Shown here piece after piece: positions 47,112 through 56,366 of a stretch of DNA of 64,000 nucleotides. The stretch comes from Candidatus Poribacteria bacterium (GTDB taxonomy: Bacteria; Poribacteria; WGA-4E; WGA-3G). Position 1 is the stretch's first letter. Every line of letters starts with the position of its first letter. The notes under the pieces were generated by a model that ran no database searches, was not told the origin of the DNA, and worked only from the letters and a program-made list of their open reading frames with translations. The position numbers were made by a program, and so were the translations under genes. The stretch covers positions 424,827 through 488,826 of the forward strand of contig JAJEIE010000027.1 of assembly GCA_022827625.1 (NCBI GenBank), written 5' to 3'.

Positions 47112-47366
47112 TTATAAGTGAAAGGCTTGCCGTAGACGTGCCAAAAATCTCCACGCGAAGTGCTTTTGCGGCGGATTGTCCTGTCGCTCTTTGACTTCAA
47201 GATAGTGATCCATGACCCCTTCAAAAGCCGCCTGTAGTTCTTCATCGGTGTCACCATGAAAAGAGACGATATCATCACCAATGCCCACGACATCACCGAC
47301 GAAAAAACCATCTTCCTCACTATAGTAGATCTCAGCAGTATATCCTTTATACGTCATTGTCTTCAT
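47112..47366 (-). CDS. HicB-type antitoxin
   Basis: 'MTYKGYTAEIYYSEEDGFFVGDVVGIGDDIVSFHGDTDEELQAAFEGVMD'. Confidence 0.87.
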   Translation of the reverse strand: MKTMTYKGYTAEIYYSEEDGFFVGDVVGIGDDIVSFHGDTDEELQAAFEGVMDHYLEVKERQDNPPQKHFAWRFLARLRQAFHL

Positions 47367-47629
47367 AACTTTATTCCTGCCTTTTCTAAAAAATTCCGGC
47401 AACGCCTGATGTGGTACCGATTTGCCTCTTTTCGAGGGTGCGGCCGGTGAAGTGTAACAGTCTTCTCGTTCAATTCAAAAGTCACAGAAGATCCACTTTT
47501 CTCGTCTTTTGTGGCACCAAGTGCTGTGAAAAGGGTTTCAATACGCCGCCATTGCAACGTGGCTGGAACCTGTGTGCTAAAAATAGCTGCCAATGTCCTT
47601 TGATGTTTTTTGCTTAAGCGTACATTCAT
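47363..47629 (-). CDS. HicA-like toxin
   Basis: 'WRRIETLFTALGATKDEKSGSSVTFELNEKTVTLHRPHPRKEANRYHIRRCRNFLEKAGIKL'; 4-bp overlap with hicB. Confidence 0.82.
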   Translation of the reverse strand: MNVRLSKKHQRTLAAIFSTQVPATLQWRRIETLFTALGATKDEKSGSSVTFELNEKTVTLHRPHPRKEANRYHIRRCRNFLEKAGIKL

Positions 47630-47747
47630 TATTGGGATGGTGAGGGAACTTTGGCTTTTCGACTTTAACTCTTAACTCTATCATATAGGACTTGAGGTGT
47701 CAACCTGACAATTTTTGATTATCAATGTAGAAGGTTCTCATGTGGAT

Positions 47748-48770
47748 TTACCGATCCTCAATCATCTCACGAACAGGCGATTGCTGCGGCTCTACCGGTT
47801 CCGGACGCTGACTCAACCACCACGCAAAGACAACAACCAGACACGCAAGCACAATCCCACTCAATGCCATCGGGATACCTGTCGATTCTCCATCACTTGC
47901 ATCGATCCGGTATTTCGCAACAATAGCGGATGCGATTGCTACTACAGCCAGTACGAGATTTACAGTCCAAGGCACTTGGAAAAGCACGGCAATCAGTGAA
48001 ACGACTGCGACCGTCAGACTCAACTGGGCAAGTGGGTGATAAGGCGTTGTATCCTCCTCCATATCTGAAACATCGCTGTGGCGTGAGACAGGAACCGGTG
48101 CGCCTTCTTGATATGTCATCTCGATGAGCCGAATGAATTCTGCCAACAATTTTCCCTCTTGAATCCACTCGAAAAGGTCGGGGTATTCGTGGCGGAGAAG
48201 GATTACGAACTCTTGACGCTGCGCACTGAAATCTGTGAATTCTTCCCAATCCTTTTCTGGAACAGTGACGTACGGCTCAGGACCGACACGGAGTTCATAG
48301 CCTTGTTCAGCAACGTAGACGACACTGCCGACCCCTTCACGTTCGGAGATGAGGAGTTCTGTTGGATCGTTAGGGTCTACCTGTTGATTCTTATCTTCTT
48401 GAACAACAGCCATATCACGTTGTTTGAGTGCTTCCGCTGTTTCTGCGGATCGCATTGCCATTTCATTGTCTGCAACGGCTACACCGATACGACTTATCAG
48501 CTCCATAGCTTCCACTTCGTATTCGGGTGCAACAAGGAGCGCGGTTTGGCGTTCCTGTTTTAGCTCAATCGGTCTACACCGGATCTGCTGTGCACTCAAG
48601 GTGGCTTGAATTAGCTTCACTTCCCATTCATCATTGGTTCGGTGAATTTCAACCCACTCCTCGGTGTTACCAGTGCCTTCGCTAAACAACCGAGATACTT
48701 GCCTCAGTTGTCCTTGGCTCACTTGCCCACCCTGTGATGGACTGGTTGTTTTTTTTCTATCTTCATCCAT
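47748..48770 (-). CDS. DUF2007-like N-terminal domain protein with C-terminal TM segments
   Basis: 'WVEIHRTNDEWEVKLIQATLSAQQIRCRPIELKQERQTALLVAPEYEVEAMELI'; C-terminal hydrophobic pairs. Confidence 0.6.
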   Translation of the reverse strand: MDEDRKKTTSPSQGGQVSQGQLRQVSRLFSEGTGNTEEWVEIHRTNDEWEVKLIQATLSAQQIRCRPIELKQERQTALLVAPEYEVEAMELISRIGVAVADNEMAMRSAETAEALKQRDMAVVQEDKNQQVDPNDPTELLISEREGVGSVVYVAEQGYELRVGPEPYVTVPEKDWEEFTDFSAQRQEFVILLRHEYPDLFEWIQEGKLLAEFIRLIEMTYQEGAPVPVSRHSDVSDMEEDTTPYHPLAQLSLTVAVVSLIAVLFQVPWTVNLVLAVVAIASAIVAKYRIDASDGESTGIPMALSGIVLACLVVVFAWWLSQRPEPVEPQQSPVREMIEDR

Positions 48771-48788
48771 AATGATTCCTCTGATATA

Positions 48789-50015
48789 TTAAGATGCCGC
48801 TAACAGTTCAGTGTAGACTGCCTCCGTCAAAGCTGTGTTCTTTTTGCTACTGAATAGCTGTGTAGCACGTGTGTGAGCGGCTGCTCCCATTATTCTCAAT
48901 CGTTCTCGGTCAGTTGCGAGGGCTGCCACAGCCGCTGCGATCGCTGACGGGTTTTCAGGTGGTACTAATATTCCTGTTTCGGGCGTGACGAGTTCTTTGC
49001 TGCCACCGAGCGGCGTAGCGATCACCGGTTTACCTACCGCCATCGCTTCAATAATCGTACGCGGACAGGCTTCTGGGATAATAGATGGCACCAATACGAT
49101 ATCCAGTAAACTCATTACGATACGCGTGTCCGACAAAAATCCCGTGAAGATGACTGAATCTTCAACGCCCAAATCTGAAACCTCCCGTTTGAGGGAATCC
49201 ATATAGTCAACGTCCTTTTGGAAATAGGGACCCCCGACAATTAAGAGTTTAATAGGTGTTTTTTTCTTAAATTCTGCGATCGCACGTACTAAAAAGTGGA
49301 TACCTTTTTCCGGTGTAATCCGGGTTACGACTCCGACGACGAGGGAAATTTCTGATTCAACGGACCCACTTGATGCGCAATGAATTGCGCTACTACGAAC
49401 TGCCTTTGACTCTTTAAAGAGTTCTCTCCGGAGGGTTTCTACCTCTTTCGGTGATGCTTGAAAAGCGTCTAAATCTACACCGTTATAGATTAGCGTCTGC
49501 TTTGTCTCAGGTGCGAAGTCCCAACGCGTCGCCTCTGAAACCAGAATCACACGGTGAAGTAGCTTTTCGCACAGTCGGTCCAAAATGCCATACGAGGTTG
49601 CATAACGTTTGTGCATCAGGATCGGAATACGATTTATCCTTGCAACCATTCCGCCGAGAAGTGCCACTGAAAGCGAGTTTGCGTGTATAAGATCTATCGC
49701 GTAGCGTTTTACGGCTCGGTGGAGTTGAAGGATGACCTGGAATTGCTGAAAATCTTCCAGTAGATCGCGAAGCGTAAACCGTTTTACCTTATCCGTTTTA
49801 TTGTGCGCAGCCGGGAGAGATAGGGAAATAAGTTTCGCTTCTGTCTTTGCGACTTCTGCTGCGAAAGCACTATCACCGAGACATCCGACAAAAGGTGTCC
49901 AGCGATTCCTATCTAATAGACTTAGCAGGAGTAGAAGGCTTCGTTGACCGCCGCCGATACCTGAACCGCTATCGAGGTATAGGATGTTGGATTTGGATGT
50001 GTCGGATGTTTTCAT
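48789..50015 (-). CDS. Glycosyltransferase family 4
   Basis: 'VVGVVTRITPEKGIHFLVRAI', 'VLVPSIIPEACPRTIIEAMAVGKPVIATPLGGSKELV'. Confidence 0.92.
   Translation of the reverse strand: MKTSDTSKSNILYLDSGSGIGGGQRSLLLLLSLLDRNRWTPFVGCLGDSAFAAEVAKTEAKLISLSLPAAHNKTDKVKRFTLRDLLEDFQQFQVILQLHRAVKRYAIDLIHANSLSVALLGGMVARINRIPILMHKRYATSYGILDRLCEKLLHRVILVSEATRWDFAPETKQTLIYNGVDLDAFQASPKEVETLRRELFKESKAVRSSAIHCASSGSVESEISLVVGVVTRITPEKGIHFLVRAIAEFKKKTPIKLLIVGGPYFQKDVDYMDSLKREVSDLGVEDSVIFTGFLSDTRIVMSLLDIVLVPSIIPEACPRTIIEAMAVGKPVIATPLGGSKELVTPETGILVPPENPSAIAAAVAALATDRERLRIMGAAAHTRATQLFSSKKNTALTEAVYTELLAAS
49374..49400. repeat. Palindromic repeat inserted in frame inside glycosyltransferase CDS
   Basis: GCGCAATGAATTGCGCTACTACGAAC; intergenic relative at 57363-57388 GGGCAATGAATTGCCCTACTACGAAC. 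Confidence 0.8.
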
Positions 50016-50472
50016 CTACAGGACTTTCTGATATTAACGCGTCTGCTGCGTTATAGTTATCTGAGATGTTTGTCTCTCCAAGCGTTATGTGAATCTTTAT
50101 AGAGGTGTCAGGCAAGGCATCTGCCATCCGCTCTGCCCACTCAATGATACAAATTCCGTCGCCTTCTATATATTCGCTGAGTCCAAGTTCAGCGATCTCC
50201 TTGCTATTTTCGAGTCGGTACAAGTCGATGTGATAGATCGGTATCGTTCCATTGTATTCGTTAATCAGAATATATGAGGGGCTACTGACGATCTCGTTGG
50301 GTGCGATACCTACACCCCGCGCGATACCTTGCGTCAAACAGGTCTTGCCGGTTCCGAGATCACCGATAAGTGCGATAACATCTCCTTGTTTGAGCGTTTT
50401 GCCGAGTTTCTCACCGAGTGCCTGTGTCTCGTCAGGATTCTCTGTTATAAAAATTTCCTTCTTATTTTTCAT
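49969..50472 (-). CDS. tsaE: tRNA threonylcarbamoyladenosine biosynthesis ATPase TsaE
   Basis: 'VIALIGDLGTGKTCLTQGIARGVG', 'SPSYILINEY', 'IYHIDLYRLE', 'CIIEWAERM'. Confidence 0.93.
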   Translation of the reverse strand: MKNKKEIFITENPDETQALGEKLGKTLKQGDVIALIGDLGTGKTCLTQGIARGVGIAPNEIVSSPSYILINEYNGTIPIYHIDLYRLENSKEIAELGLSEYIEGDGICIIEWAERMADALPDTSIKIHITLGETNISDNYNAADALISESPVDENIRHIQIQHPIPR

Positions 50473-50477
50473 TTTTT

Positions 50478-50585
50478 TAACTATTTAATCTGAGCTGCTG
50501 CGTCCGTTGTCCTTGCAGTATTGTAATTGTTAGAAAACCTTCATAACCTTAATACAGGTTCTTTAATCAATTTTAGAGAATCAAC
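50478..50585 (+). repeat. Dispersed repeat family copy
   Basis: TAACTATTTAATCTGAGCTGCTGCGTCCGTTGTCCTTGCAGTATTGTAATTGTTAGAAAACCTTCATAACC. Confidence 0.85.
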
Positions 50586-50588
50586 GGT

Positions 50589-50640
50589 ATGAATGCCGCA
50601 CGGCATTCCAAATCAACGGTGTTCATGCCTTATGGCATGA
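50589..50640. repeat. Double palindromic repeat overlapping the 3' end of the ABC ATPase gene
   Basis: GAATGCCGCACGGCATTC and GTTCATGCCTTATGGCATGAAC. Confidence 0.75.
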
Positions 50641-52263
50641 ACCGGGGGGTTGACAACGGAAATCCCGCCCAGACATCATCGTTAAAAGGTCTTCTTGGGT
50701 CAGATTTTCATTGATAAATTCACCCGTAATTTTGCCTTCATGTAGCACAAGAACTCGATCGCTCATGCCTAAAATCTCCGGTAGTTCAGACGATACGAAC
50801 ACAATCGCAACACCTTCTTGTGCCAGTTGTGCCATGAGCGCGTGGATTTCCGTTTTCGCACCGACATCGATACCGCGAGTCGGTTCGTCAAGGAACAACA
50901 CCTTCGGATGCGTCATTAGCCATTTGCCGAGAACCACTTTCTGTTGATTTCCGCCACTCAGGTGGTTCACAGGGACATCGAGTGAGGTCGTCTTAATCTG
51001 TAGGGAATCCACGTAATGCCCACTTTTTTCAGATGCTACGTTGTCATCAATGACACCGTAGGATGCAATATCCGACGATGCACCAAGACTCGCAAGCGTC
51101 ATATTGCGGACAACATCTACATCCAGAAGTAGTCCGTAACGCTTCCTGTCCTCACTAACGAGTCCCAACCCGTGTTGTATCGCTTGATGTGGGGCGTGGA
51201 TTTCGATGGGTATCCCATTTATAAAAACTTTACCCTTCCATCTCCCAGGATAAGCCCCGAAAAGAGTGCTAATCAGTTCCGTTCTACCGGCACCCATCAA
51301 ACCCGCAATGCCGAGGATTTCCCCGCGTCGCACCTCAAAACTCACGTCTTCCAGCTGCGGTGGTTCCGAAGGGTAGGTGCTTAATTTTTCTACTCGGAGT
51401 GCGACTTCTTGATTCGATGCATCTTCGAAAGTCGAGCACGTTTGCCGTTTCGGAAAAAGCGTGGTTAGTTCCCTACCGACCATCTCTGAAATAAGCACTT
51501 CTTCGGTGCATTCGCGAGATTCAACAGTGTGTGTTGCTACCGTCTTGCCATCACGTAGCACCGTTACCCGATCAGCAATTTGAAAAATCTCCTTGAGTTT
51601 GTGGGTGATGTAAATACATGCGACCTCTTTTTCTCGGAGTTGCATCAGGATATGCCGAAGAATCTCGACTTCACTCTCCGTCAAGGCGGCTGTCGGTTCA
51701 TCAAGCACCAGTAGGGGCAGGGTTTCCCTGCCCGTTGCCCCTGCCCGTAGGAAACCATCAGGTTGGGAGACCCAACCCCTACTACGTTCTAAGGCTTTTG
51801 CTATCTCTACGAGTTGTTGCTGCCCGATACCGAGTTCATAAACCGGACGATCTAAGGGGAGTGTCAATCCGAATTGCGACAAAAGTTGTCCAGCATCATG
51901 ATAAAGGCGTTGTTTGTCGATAATACCAAATTGCTGTGGTTCCTTACCGAGATAGATGTTCTCTGCAACCGTCATCTCTGGGATGAGTGCCAATTCCTGA
52001 TGGATAACAGCGATCCCTGCACGCGTTGCGTCACGCACGGTGTAAAATTGCTGTTCGATTCCATCAATGCGTAGCTGTCCATCATAGGTTCCGAACGGAT
52101 AGACACCGCCAAGGATCTTAATCAATGTTGATTTACCCGCACCGTTTTCTCCACAGAGCGCGTGGATTTCGCCACGATTTATTTCAAAAGAGACAGCGTC
52201 TAAAGCACGTACACCCGGGAAGTCTTTAGTAATCGCCTGCATCTGGAGGAGAGGGACTGCCAC
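50623..52263 (-). CDS. Sugar ABC transporter ATP-binding protein (RbsA/MglA-like, two NBDs)
   Basis: 'GENGAGKSTLIKILGG', 'LLVLDEPTAALTESE', 'SGGNQQKVVLGKWL', 'LFLDEPTRGIDVGAK'. Confidence 0.94.
   Translation of the reverse strand: MAVPLLQMQAITKDFPGVRALDAVSFEINRGEIHALCGENGAGKSTLIKILGGVYPFGTYDGQLRIDGIEQQFYTVRDATRAGIAVIHQELALIPEMTVAENIYLGKEPQQFGIIDKQRLYHDAGQLLSQFGLTLPLDRPVYELGIGQQQLVEIAKALERSRGWVSQPDGFLRAGATGRETLPLLVLDEPTAALTESEVEILRHILMQLREKEVACIYITHKLKEIFQIADRVTVLRDGKTVATHTVESRECTEEVLISEMVGRELTTLFPKRQTCSTFEDASNQEVALRVEKLSTYPSEPPQLEDVSFEVRRGEILGIAGLMGAGRTELISTLFGAYPGRWKGKVFINGIPIEIHAPHQAIQHGLGLVSEDRKRYGLLLDVDVVRNMTLASLGASSDIASYGVIDDNVASEKSGHYVDSLQIKTTSLDVPVNHLSGGNQQKVVLGKWLMTHPKVLFLDEPTRGIDVGAKTEIHALMAQLAQEGVAIVFVSSELPEILGMSDRVLVLHEGKITGEFINENLTQEDLLTMMSGRDFRCQPPGSCHKA
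51709..51785. repeat. Double-hairpin repeat inserted in frame in the ABC ATPase
   Basis: GGGCAGGGTTTCCCTGCCC and GGTTGGGAGACCCAACC; encodes the extra segment RGWVSQPDGFLRAGATGRETLP just before LLVLDEPT. Confidence 0.85.
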
Positions 52264-52506
52264 TGTTCGTCAACACTCCGATACCCAATTTTCGGTTATT
52301 ATAGCAAACTTAGCAGTAGAAATCAAGTTTTTCATTTAAAAAATTAACTTGATTTTTTAGGGTAAATATGTTATCATATATATTGTAGTAACGACTTTTT
52401 TCAAGAAAATCTGAGTTGACGAAAGCACTTTCAGAATTAACAAAAAGTTAACATCAAAATATGTTATACTATATTGTGTGCCTATTTTAGGAGTTTGGAG
52501 GATATT

Positions 52507-53352
52507 ATGGCTGAAGAAAAAAAGGACGAAATGGTTCCTGTTACTGCCGAATACGAGGTCGTGGATCAGGTGGATGATCAGGCTATTATTGAGTTGATGA
52601 CTGGACAGACGATTCAGGATTACGTCTATTCCTTTAAACAAGGTGGACGTACGATAGAAGGGTTGACTTTAGCCGGTATTAACGAGGCTGCGAATCGCCG
52701 CGGCGGCATCCAGATCGAAGAGGTTAAATACGAGGAACGCGAGCATTCTTGGATTGCTACTGCCAAGGCGGTTGATACAATCACTGGTTCATCTCGCTAT
52801 GGGGCGTATGAGCAAGCGAAAATGGCAGGGAGCCGTCAGGATCCCTTCGCTTTTACCAAAGCAATCCATAAGGCGCAACGTAACGCCATAAAACAGTTGA
52901 TACCTGTTCCGGTTATCCGTGAGGTGCTAAACTTTTATCTCCATCGGAAGACCCAGAACGCGAATGCAGCGCCACAACCGCAATTGCCACAGACGGGTGG
53001 TAATATTGCCAATGCCCAAAAAGCCGCTTTCGCTATCGCAAACAATCTCGCAGCTCCGCTTGAAAAAAAAGGTGTTACGAAAGAGGATCTCTGGAATTAT
53101 ATCAAGCGCAAGTACAGTGTAGAGTCCCGGAACGACATGACCGAGATGCAATGGACACAGCTCTCTGCTGAACTCAAAGCTGCTGAAACGTCCCCTAAAC
53201 TGCTTGATGAACTCTGCCAGCGGGTTAAGCAGCTAACCGCAGCTTCGCAAGAGAGTGAAGTCCCGACTCCGGAGGAGTCCGCAGACTCAGGAAACACAGC
53301 TCCCAGTGGTACGCAGCCGGAAACCGCACGGGCACAAGAGGATCCTTTTTAA
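52507..53352 (+). CDS. Uncharacterised protein, possibly single-strand-annealing (Rad52/ERF)-like
   Basis: 'GLTLAGINEAANRRGGIQIEEVKYEEREHSWIATAKAVDT...DPFAFTKAIHKAQRNAIKQLIPVPVIREVL'. Confidence 0.5.
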   Translation: MAEEKKDEMVPVTAEYEVVDQVDDQAIIELMTGQTIQDYVYSFKQGGRTIEGLTLAGINEAANRRGGIQIEEVKYEEREHSWIATAKAVDTITGSSRYGAYEQAKMAGSRQDPFAFTKAIHKAQRNAIKQLIPVPVIREVLNFYLHRKTQNANAAPQPQLPQTGGNIANAQKAAFAIANNLAAPLEKKGVTKEDLWNYIKRKYSVESRNDMTEMQWTQLSAELKAAETSPKLLDELCQRVKQLTAASQESEVPTPEESADSGNTAPSGTQPETARAQEDPF

Positions 53353-53385
53353 TGCATTCCGCTGACGTGTAATAACCACCGCTGA

Positions 53386-53403
53386 CGAGGTTTCCTAATC
53401 TCG
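53386..53403. repeat. Short interspersed palindrome (GGTTTCCTAAYC type)
   Basis: CGAGGTTTCCTAATCTCG. Confidence 0.55.
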
Positions 53404-53443
53404 CCGACTCACCCAAAAAGCGATTGTTTGGGGTGAGGCAATT

Positions 53444-55546
53444 ATGCAGACGCGTCGATTCTCTATCCAGCACATCGTCGTGATTGTACTATTGGTGATA
53501 CATATTTTACCAGTTTGGCTGTTCAAGTACACCGCCACTCAAGATGGACCCGCCCACGTCCACAACGCCCACGTCTTAAAGGTGTATCACAATCACGAAA
53601 ACTACATCCTACGGGAAGTCTACGAGCGCAACCCCACGCTTTTTCCGAATTGGACTTCCCATGTCGTTATGGCGGGGTTGATGTTTATCTTTCCGCCGCT
53701 CATTTGTGAGAAGATATTCTTTAGTCTCTGCATAGGGCTCCTACCGCTCTCTCTCCTCTATCTCTTGAACAGTGTTCAAAAAAGCAAGCCCCTTTTCTGC
53801 TTAGTTGGCTTCATTTTTTCCTATAACTACTTGCTACACATGGGTTTCTATAACTTCGCCTTAAGTGTCTCCCTGTTCTTCTTTGCACTCGGTTGTTGGT
53901 GGCGATGTGAGGATAAACTGAGTGCGAAGGCGTTTGTTACGGTTTATATATGGCTGACTGTCGTTTATCTCACGCATTTTCAATCCTATGCGCTGCTTAC
54001 AGTATCCCTGACGGTCTGCGGGGTTTTCCTCTATGTTTATGAAGCCTTAGCATCGCCTCGCGCCCGTTTAACTGCGCAGTTGAAATCTATCTTACTCTTT
54101 TTAGGTGTTATGCTCCCCGCGTATGTAATCCTGCTGTCTTACTATCTTGTGAAACGAGAAGGCGGTGGTTTCCATCGCAGTTTTGAAGGATTGATGCAGT
54201 ATTTTCTCTCCATCGGTTCTATTGTCTCCTTTCGGGATGCCCATGTCCTGATAGGCAACCTCCTGCTTGCCGTGCTAACTATCGCCTTTTTGCTCACCAT
54301 ATTCGATAGGGTTCGCAAAGTCTATGCCTATCGTAACTCACCGAGATCAGAAAACGCAGGTTATAACAGTGCTGCCGCGATTCTGGCTCGAACGGATGTA
54401 TTTCTGTTAGTTGCCATTATCCTAACATACCTCTATTTCACATCCCCATGGAGTTTGCGTTCCGGTGGTATGTGGATCAGTGATCGCATACATATCTACA
54501 TTTTACTTGCGCTCTTGCCGTTCTTTACGTTCAACCTCCATAGATTCGTTGACTATGCCTTTAGTGGTGTTTTGATTCTTTTATCATTATGGCATTTCGG
54601 CTATTATCTTCAAACCCATTACCTGATGAACAGAGATGCTAAAGAGGCACTATCATCGGCGGAGATGATTGAACCGCACACAGTCCTCGCAAGCCGTCCG
54701 AGTTCGTGGGGAGGCACACCCGATTCAGCTGAGTGGGATTTTAAATACATCCTTCCATTTGAACATATAGAGGGTTATCTGGCGTTGGAGAACGGTGTCG
54801 CTTATCTTCAAAACTATGAACCGAACACGGATCATTTTCCGCTCCGTTACAAAAATAAAAAGATGTTAGCTGATTATGTTCTCGTCTGGCGTACAGAATA
54901 TGATAATGTTGAAGATCTTACGCAAGATTATGAAGTGATTCATTCAACAAGCTATAATCGACTTTATCGCCGAAAAAAAGTGGCACCCGATGCGCAATTA
55001 TGGGAGGACATCACAACCCTCACTTTTGACATGCAACCGAGCGATGCGGACGCTGCCCAAAATCACATCGTTGTATACAAGAACACTGGCTATACAGATG
55101 GGCGATACGGGTGGCTATCGAAATCTATTTATGATGAATATAAAACCGGTGGCGGTGGTTTTGAACTCAAATATTGGCATACCGAGGAGACCAACGCTAC
55201 ACAGAATATACGAAATCCCTTGACAGAGAATGATCCAAACTTTCTTCTGTATCAGGATAACCTTTTCGGTGAAGAGGATGGCGTTTTCAGAATCGCACTC
55301 CCGAATGGCACTTATGAAGTAACATGCTATTTCCGCGCCGGTGTTGTCGCCCCCGTGGAAATTAACCTTATTGCAAACGGCAAGAAGAGGTTCCAGAAAC
55401 TGCGTCTCACTACAGCAAATGAATTCGCAGAAAAGCGGTATACTGTCACAATCACCGATGAACGCCTAACCCAAGTAATCTATACAGGCAAAAAACGTTG
55501 GGCGTGGAGCGGTTTTACAGTTAAAAAGCTGTCAAAAGGAGAATGA
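53444..55546 (+). CDS. Polytopic membrane protein (GT-C-like architecture) with C-terminal soluble domain
   Basis: 700 aa; ~10 hydrophobic segments, then beta-rich C-terminal region. Confidence 0.65.
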   Translation: MQTRRFSIQHIVVIVLLVIHILPVWLFKYTATQDGPAHVHNAHVLKVYHNHENYILREVYERNPTLFPNWTSHVVMAGLMFIFPPLICEKIFFSLCIGLLPLSLLYLLNSVQKSKPLFCLVGFIFSYNYLLHMGFYNFALSVSLFFFALGCWWRCEDKLSAKAFVTVYIWLTVVYLTHFQSYALLTVSLTVCGVFLYVYEALASPRARLTAQLKSILLFLGVMLPAYVILLSYYLVKREGGGFHRSFEGLMQYFLSIGSIVSFRDAHVLIGNLLLAVLTIAFLLTIFDRVRKVYAYRNSPRSENAGYNSAAAILARTDVFLLVAIILTYLYFTSPWSLRSGGMWISDRIHIYILLALLPFFTFNLHRFVDYAFSGVLILLSLWHFGYYLQTHYLMNRDAKEALSSAEMIEPHTVLASRPSSWGGTPDSAEWDFKYILPFEHIEGYLALENGVAYLQNYEPNTDHFPLRYKNKKMLADYVLVWRTEYDNVEDLTQDYEVIHSTSYNRLYRRKKVAPDAQLWEDITTLTFDMQPSDADAAQNHIVVYKNTGYTDGRYGWLSKSIYDEYKTGGGGFELKYWHTEETNATQNIRNPLTENDPNFLLYQDNLFGEEDGVFRIALPNGTYEVTCYFRAGVVAPVEINLIANGKKRFQKLRLTTANEFAEKRYTVTITDERLTQVIYTGKKRWAWSGFTVKKLSKGE

Positions 55547-56358
55547 AAATGAAAGCCAATTCTAATGCGAGATATACCATGCTTATATGGATGCTGCTTA
55601 TCTCAGTAGCGATAGGTCATGCCGAAATAGATTTAGGCACCCTTGGTGGCGCGTGGCTCTTTGATGAAGGTAGGGGTAAAACGGTGAAGGATCATTCCGG
55701 GAATGGTAATGATGGAGAAATTGTAGGTGATCCACAATGGATAGATAGCGACCTCGGTCCAGCCCTCAAATTTGATGGCTCGGACGACTATCTTGAGATC
55801 CCACATAGTGATACGGTTAATGTTGGTGAGAATGATTTCACCTTAGTTGCATGGTTGAATCCTGCTGCACCCGGTGGCGGCAACGGTATTATCTCCAAAG
55901 GGGCGTGGTGTTGGAATGGCGGATGGATACTTGACATCGGCGACACCGGTCCTGGCGCAATCCGTTTGGAAAGCTCTGCGAACGGTTCTGATAATGGAAG
56001 TATCATCAGCCCTGCAGGGACAATGGATGTTAATAAGTGGCAGTTCGTGGCTGTGTCCGTCACAAGGGATGCAGACTCGTTCATCTACAGAGATGGTGAA
56101 GAGGTGGCAGTGAAGGTTGTTAAGGGCAACGATTTGACACAAGAGGCATATTCCCTGTTGATGGGCTGCCTCTTAGAGTGTAATAAACTCCCAGGTGCCT
56201 TCTTCCCGGTCTCAATTACGCATGTCGCCCTTTTCAACGGTGTAGCGCTTACTTTTGAAGAAACAGAGATGATCCGAGAACAGGGATTAGAGATGATATT
56301 GCCTGTCTCTCCGAAAGCGAAGCTCGCTATCACGTGGGGTGGGCTTAAAGCAATGTAA
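55543..56358 (+). CDS. LamG-domain exported protein
   Basis: 'GGAWLFDEGRGKTVKDHSGNGNDGEIVGDPQW...FTLVAWLNP'; C-terminal LPVSPKAKLAITWGGLKAM; 4-bp overlap with upstream gene. Confidence 0.88.
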   Translation: MKMKANSNARYTMLIWMLLISVAIGHAEIDLGTLGGAWLFDEGRGKTVKDHSGNGNDGEIVGDPQWIDSDLGPALKFDGSDDYLEIPHSDTVNVGENDFTLVAWLNPAAPGGGNGIISKGAWCWNGGWILDIGDTGPGAIRLESSANGSDNGSIISPAGTMDVNKWQFVAVSVTRDADSFIYRDGEEVAVKVVKGNDLTQEAYSLLMGCLLECNKLPGAFFPVSITHVALFNGVALTFEETEMIREQGLEMILPVSPKAKLAITWGGLKAM

Positions 56359-56366
56359 GCTTAGCG

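Noticed and set aside
43963-47629. Defence island or prophage
   Set aside because: Only HicAB-type genes are present; neighbours are housekeeping, transport or regulatory genes, with no phage structural, integrase or nuclease genes.
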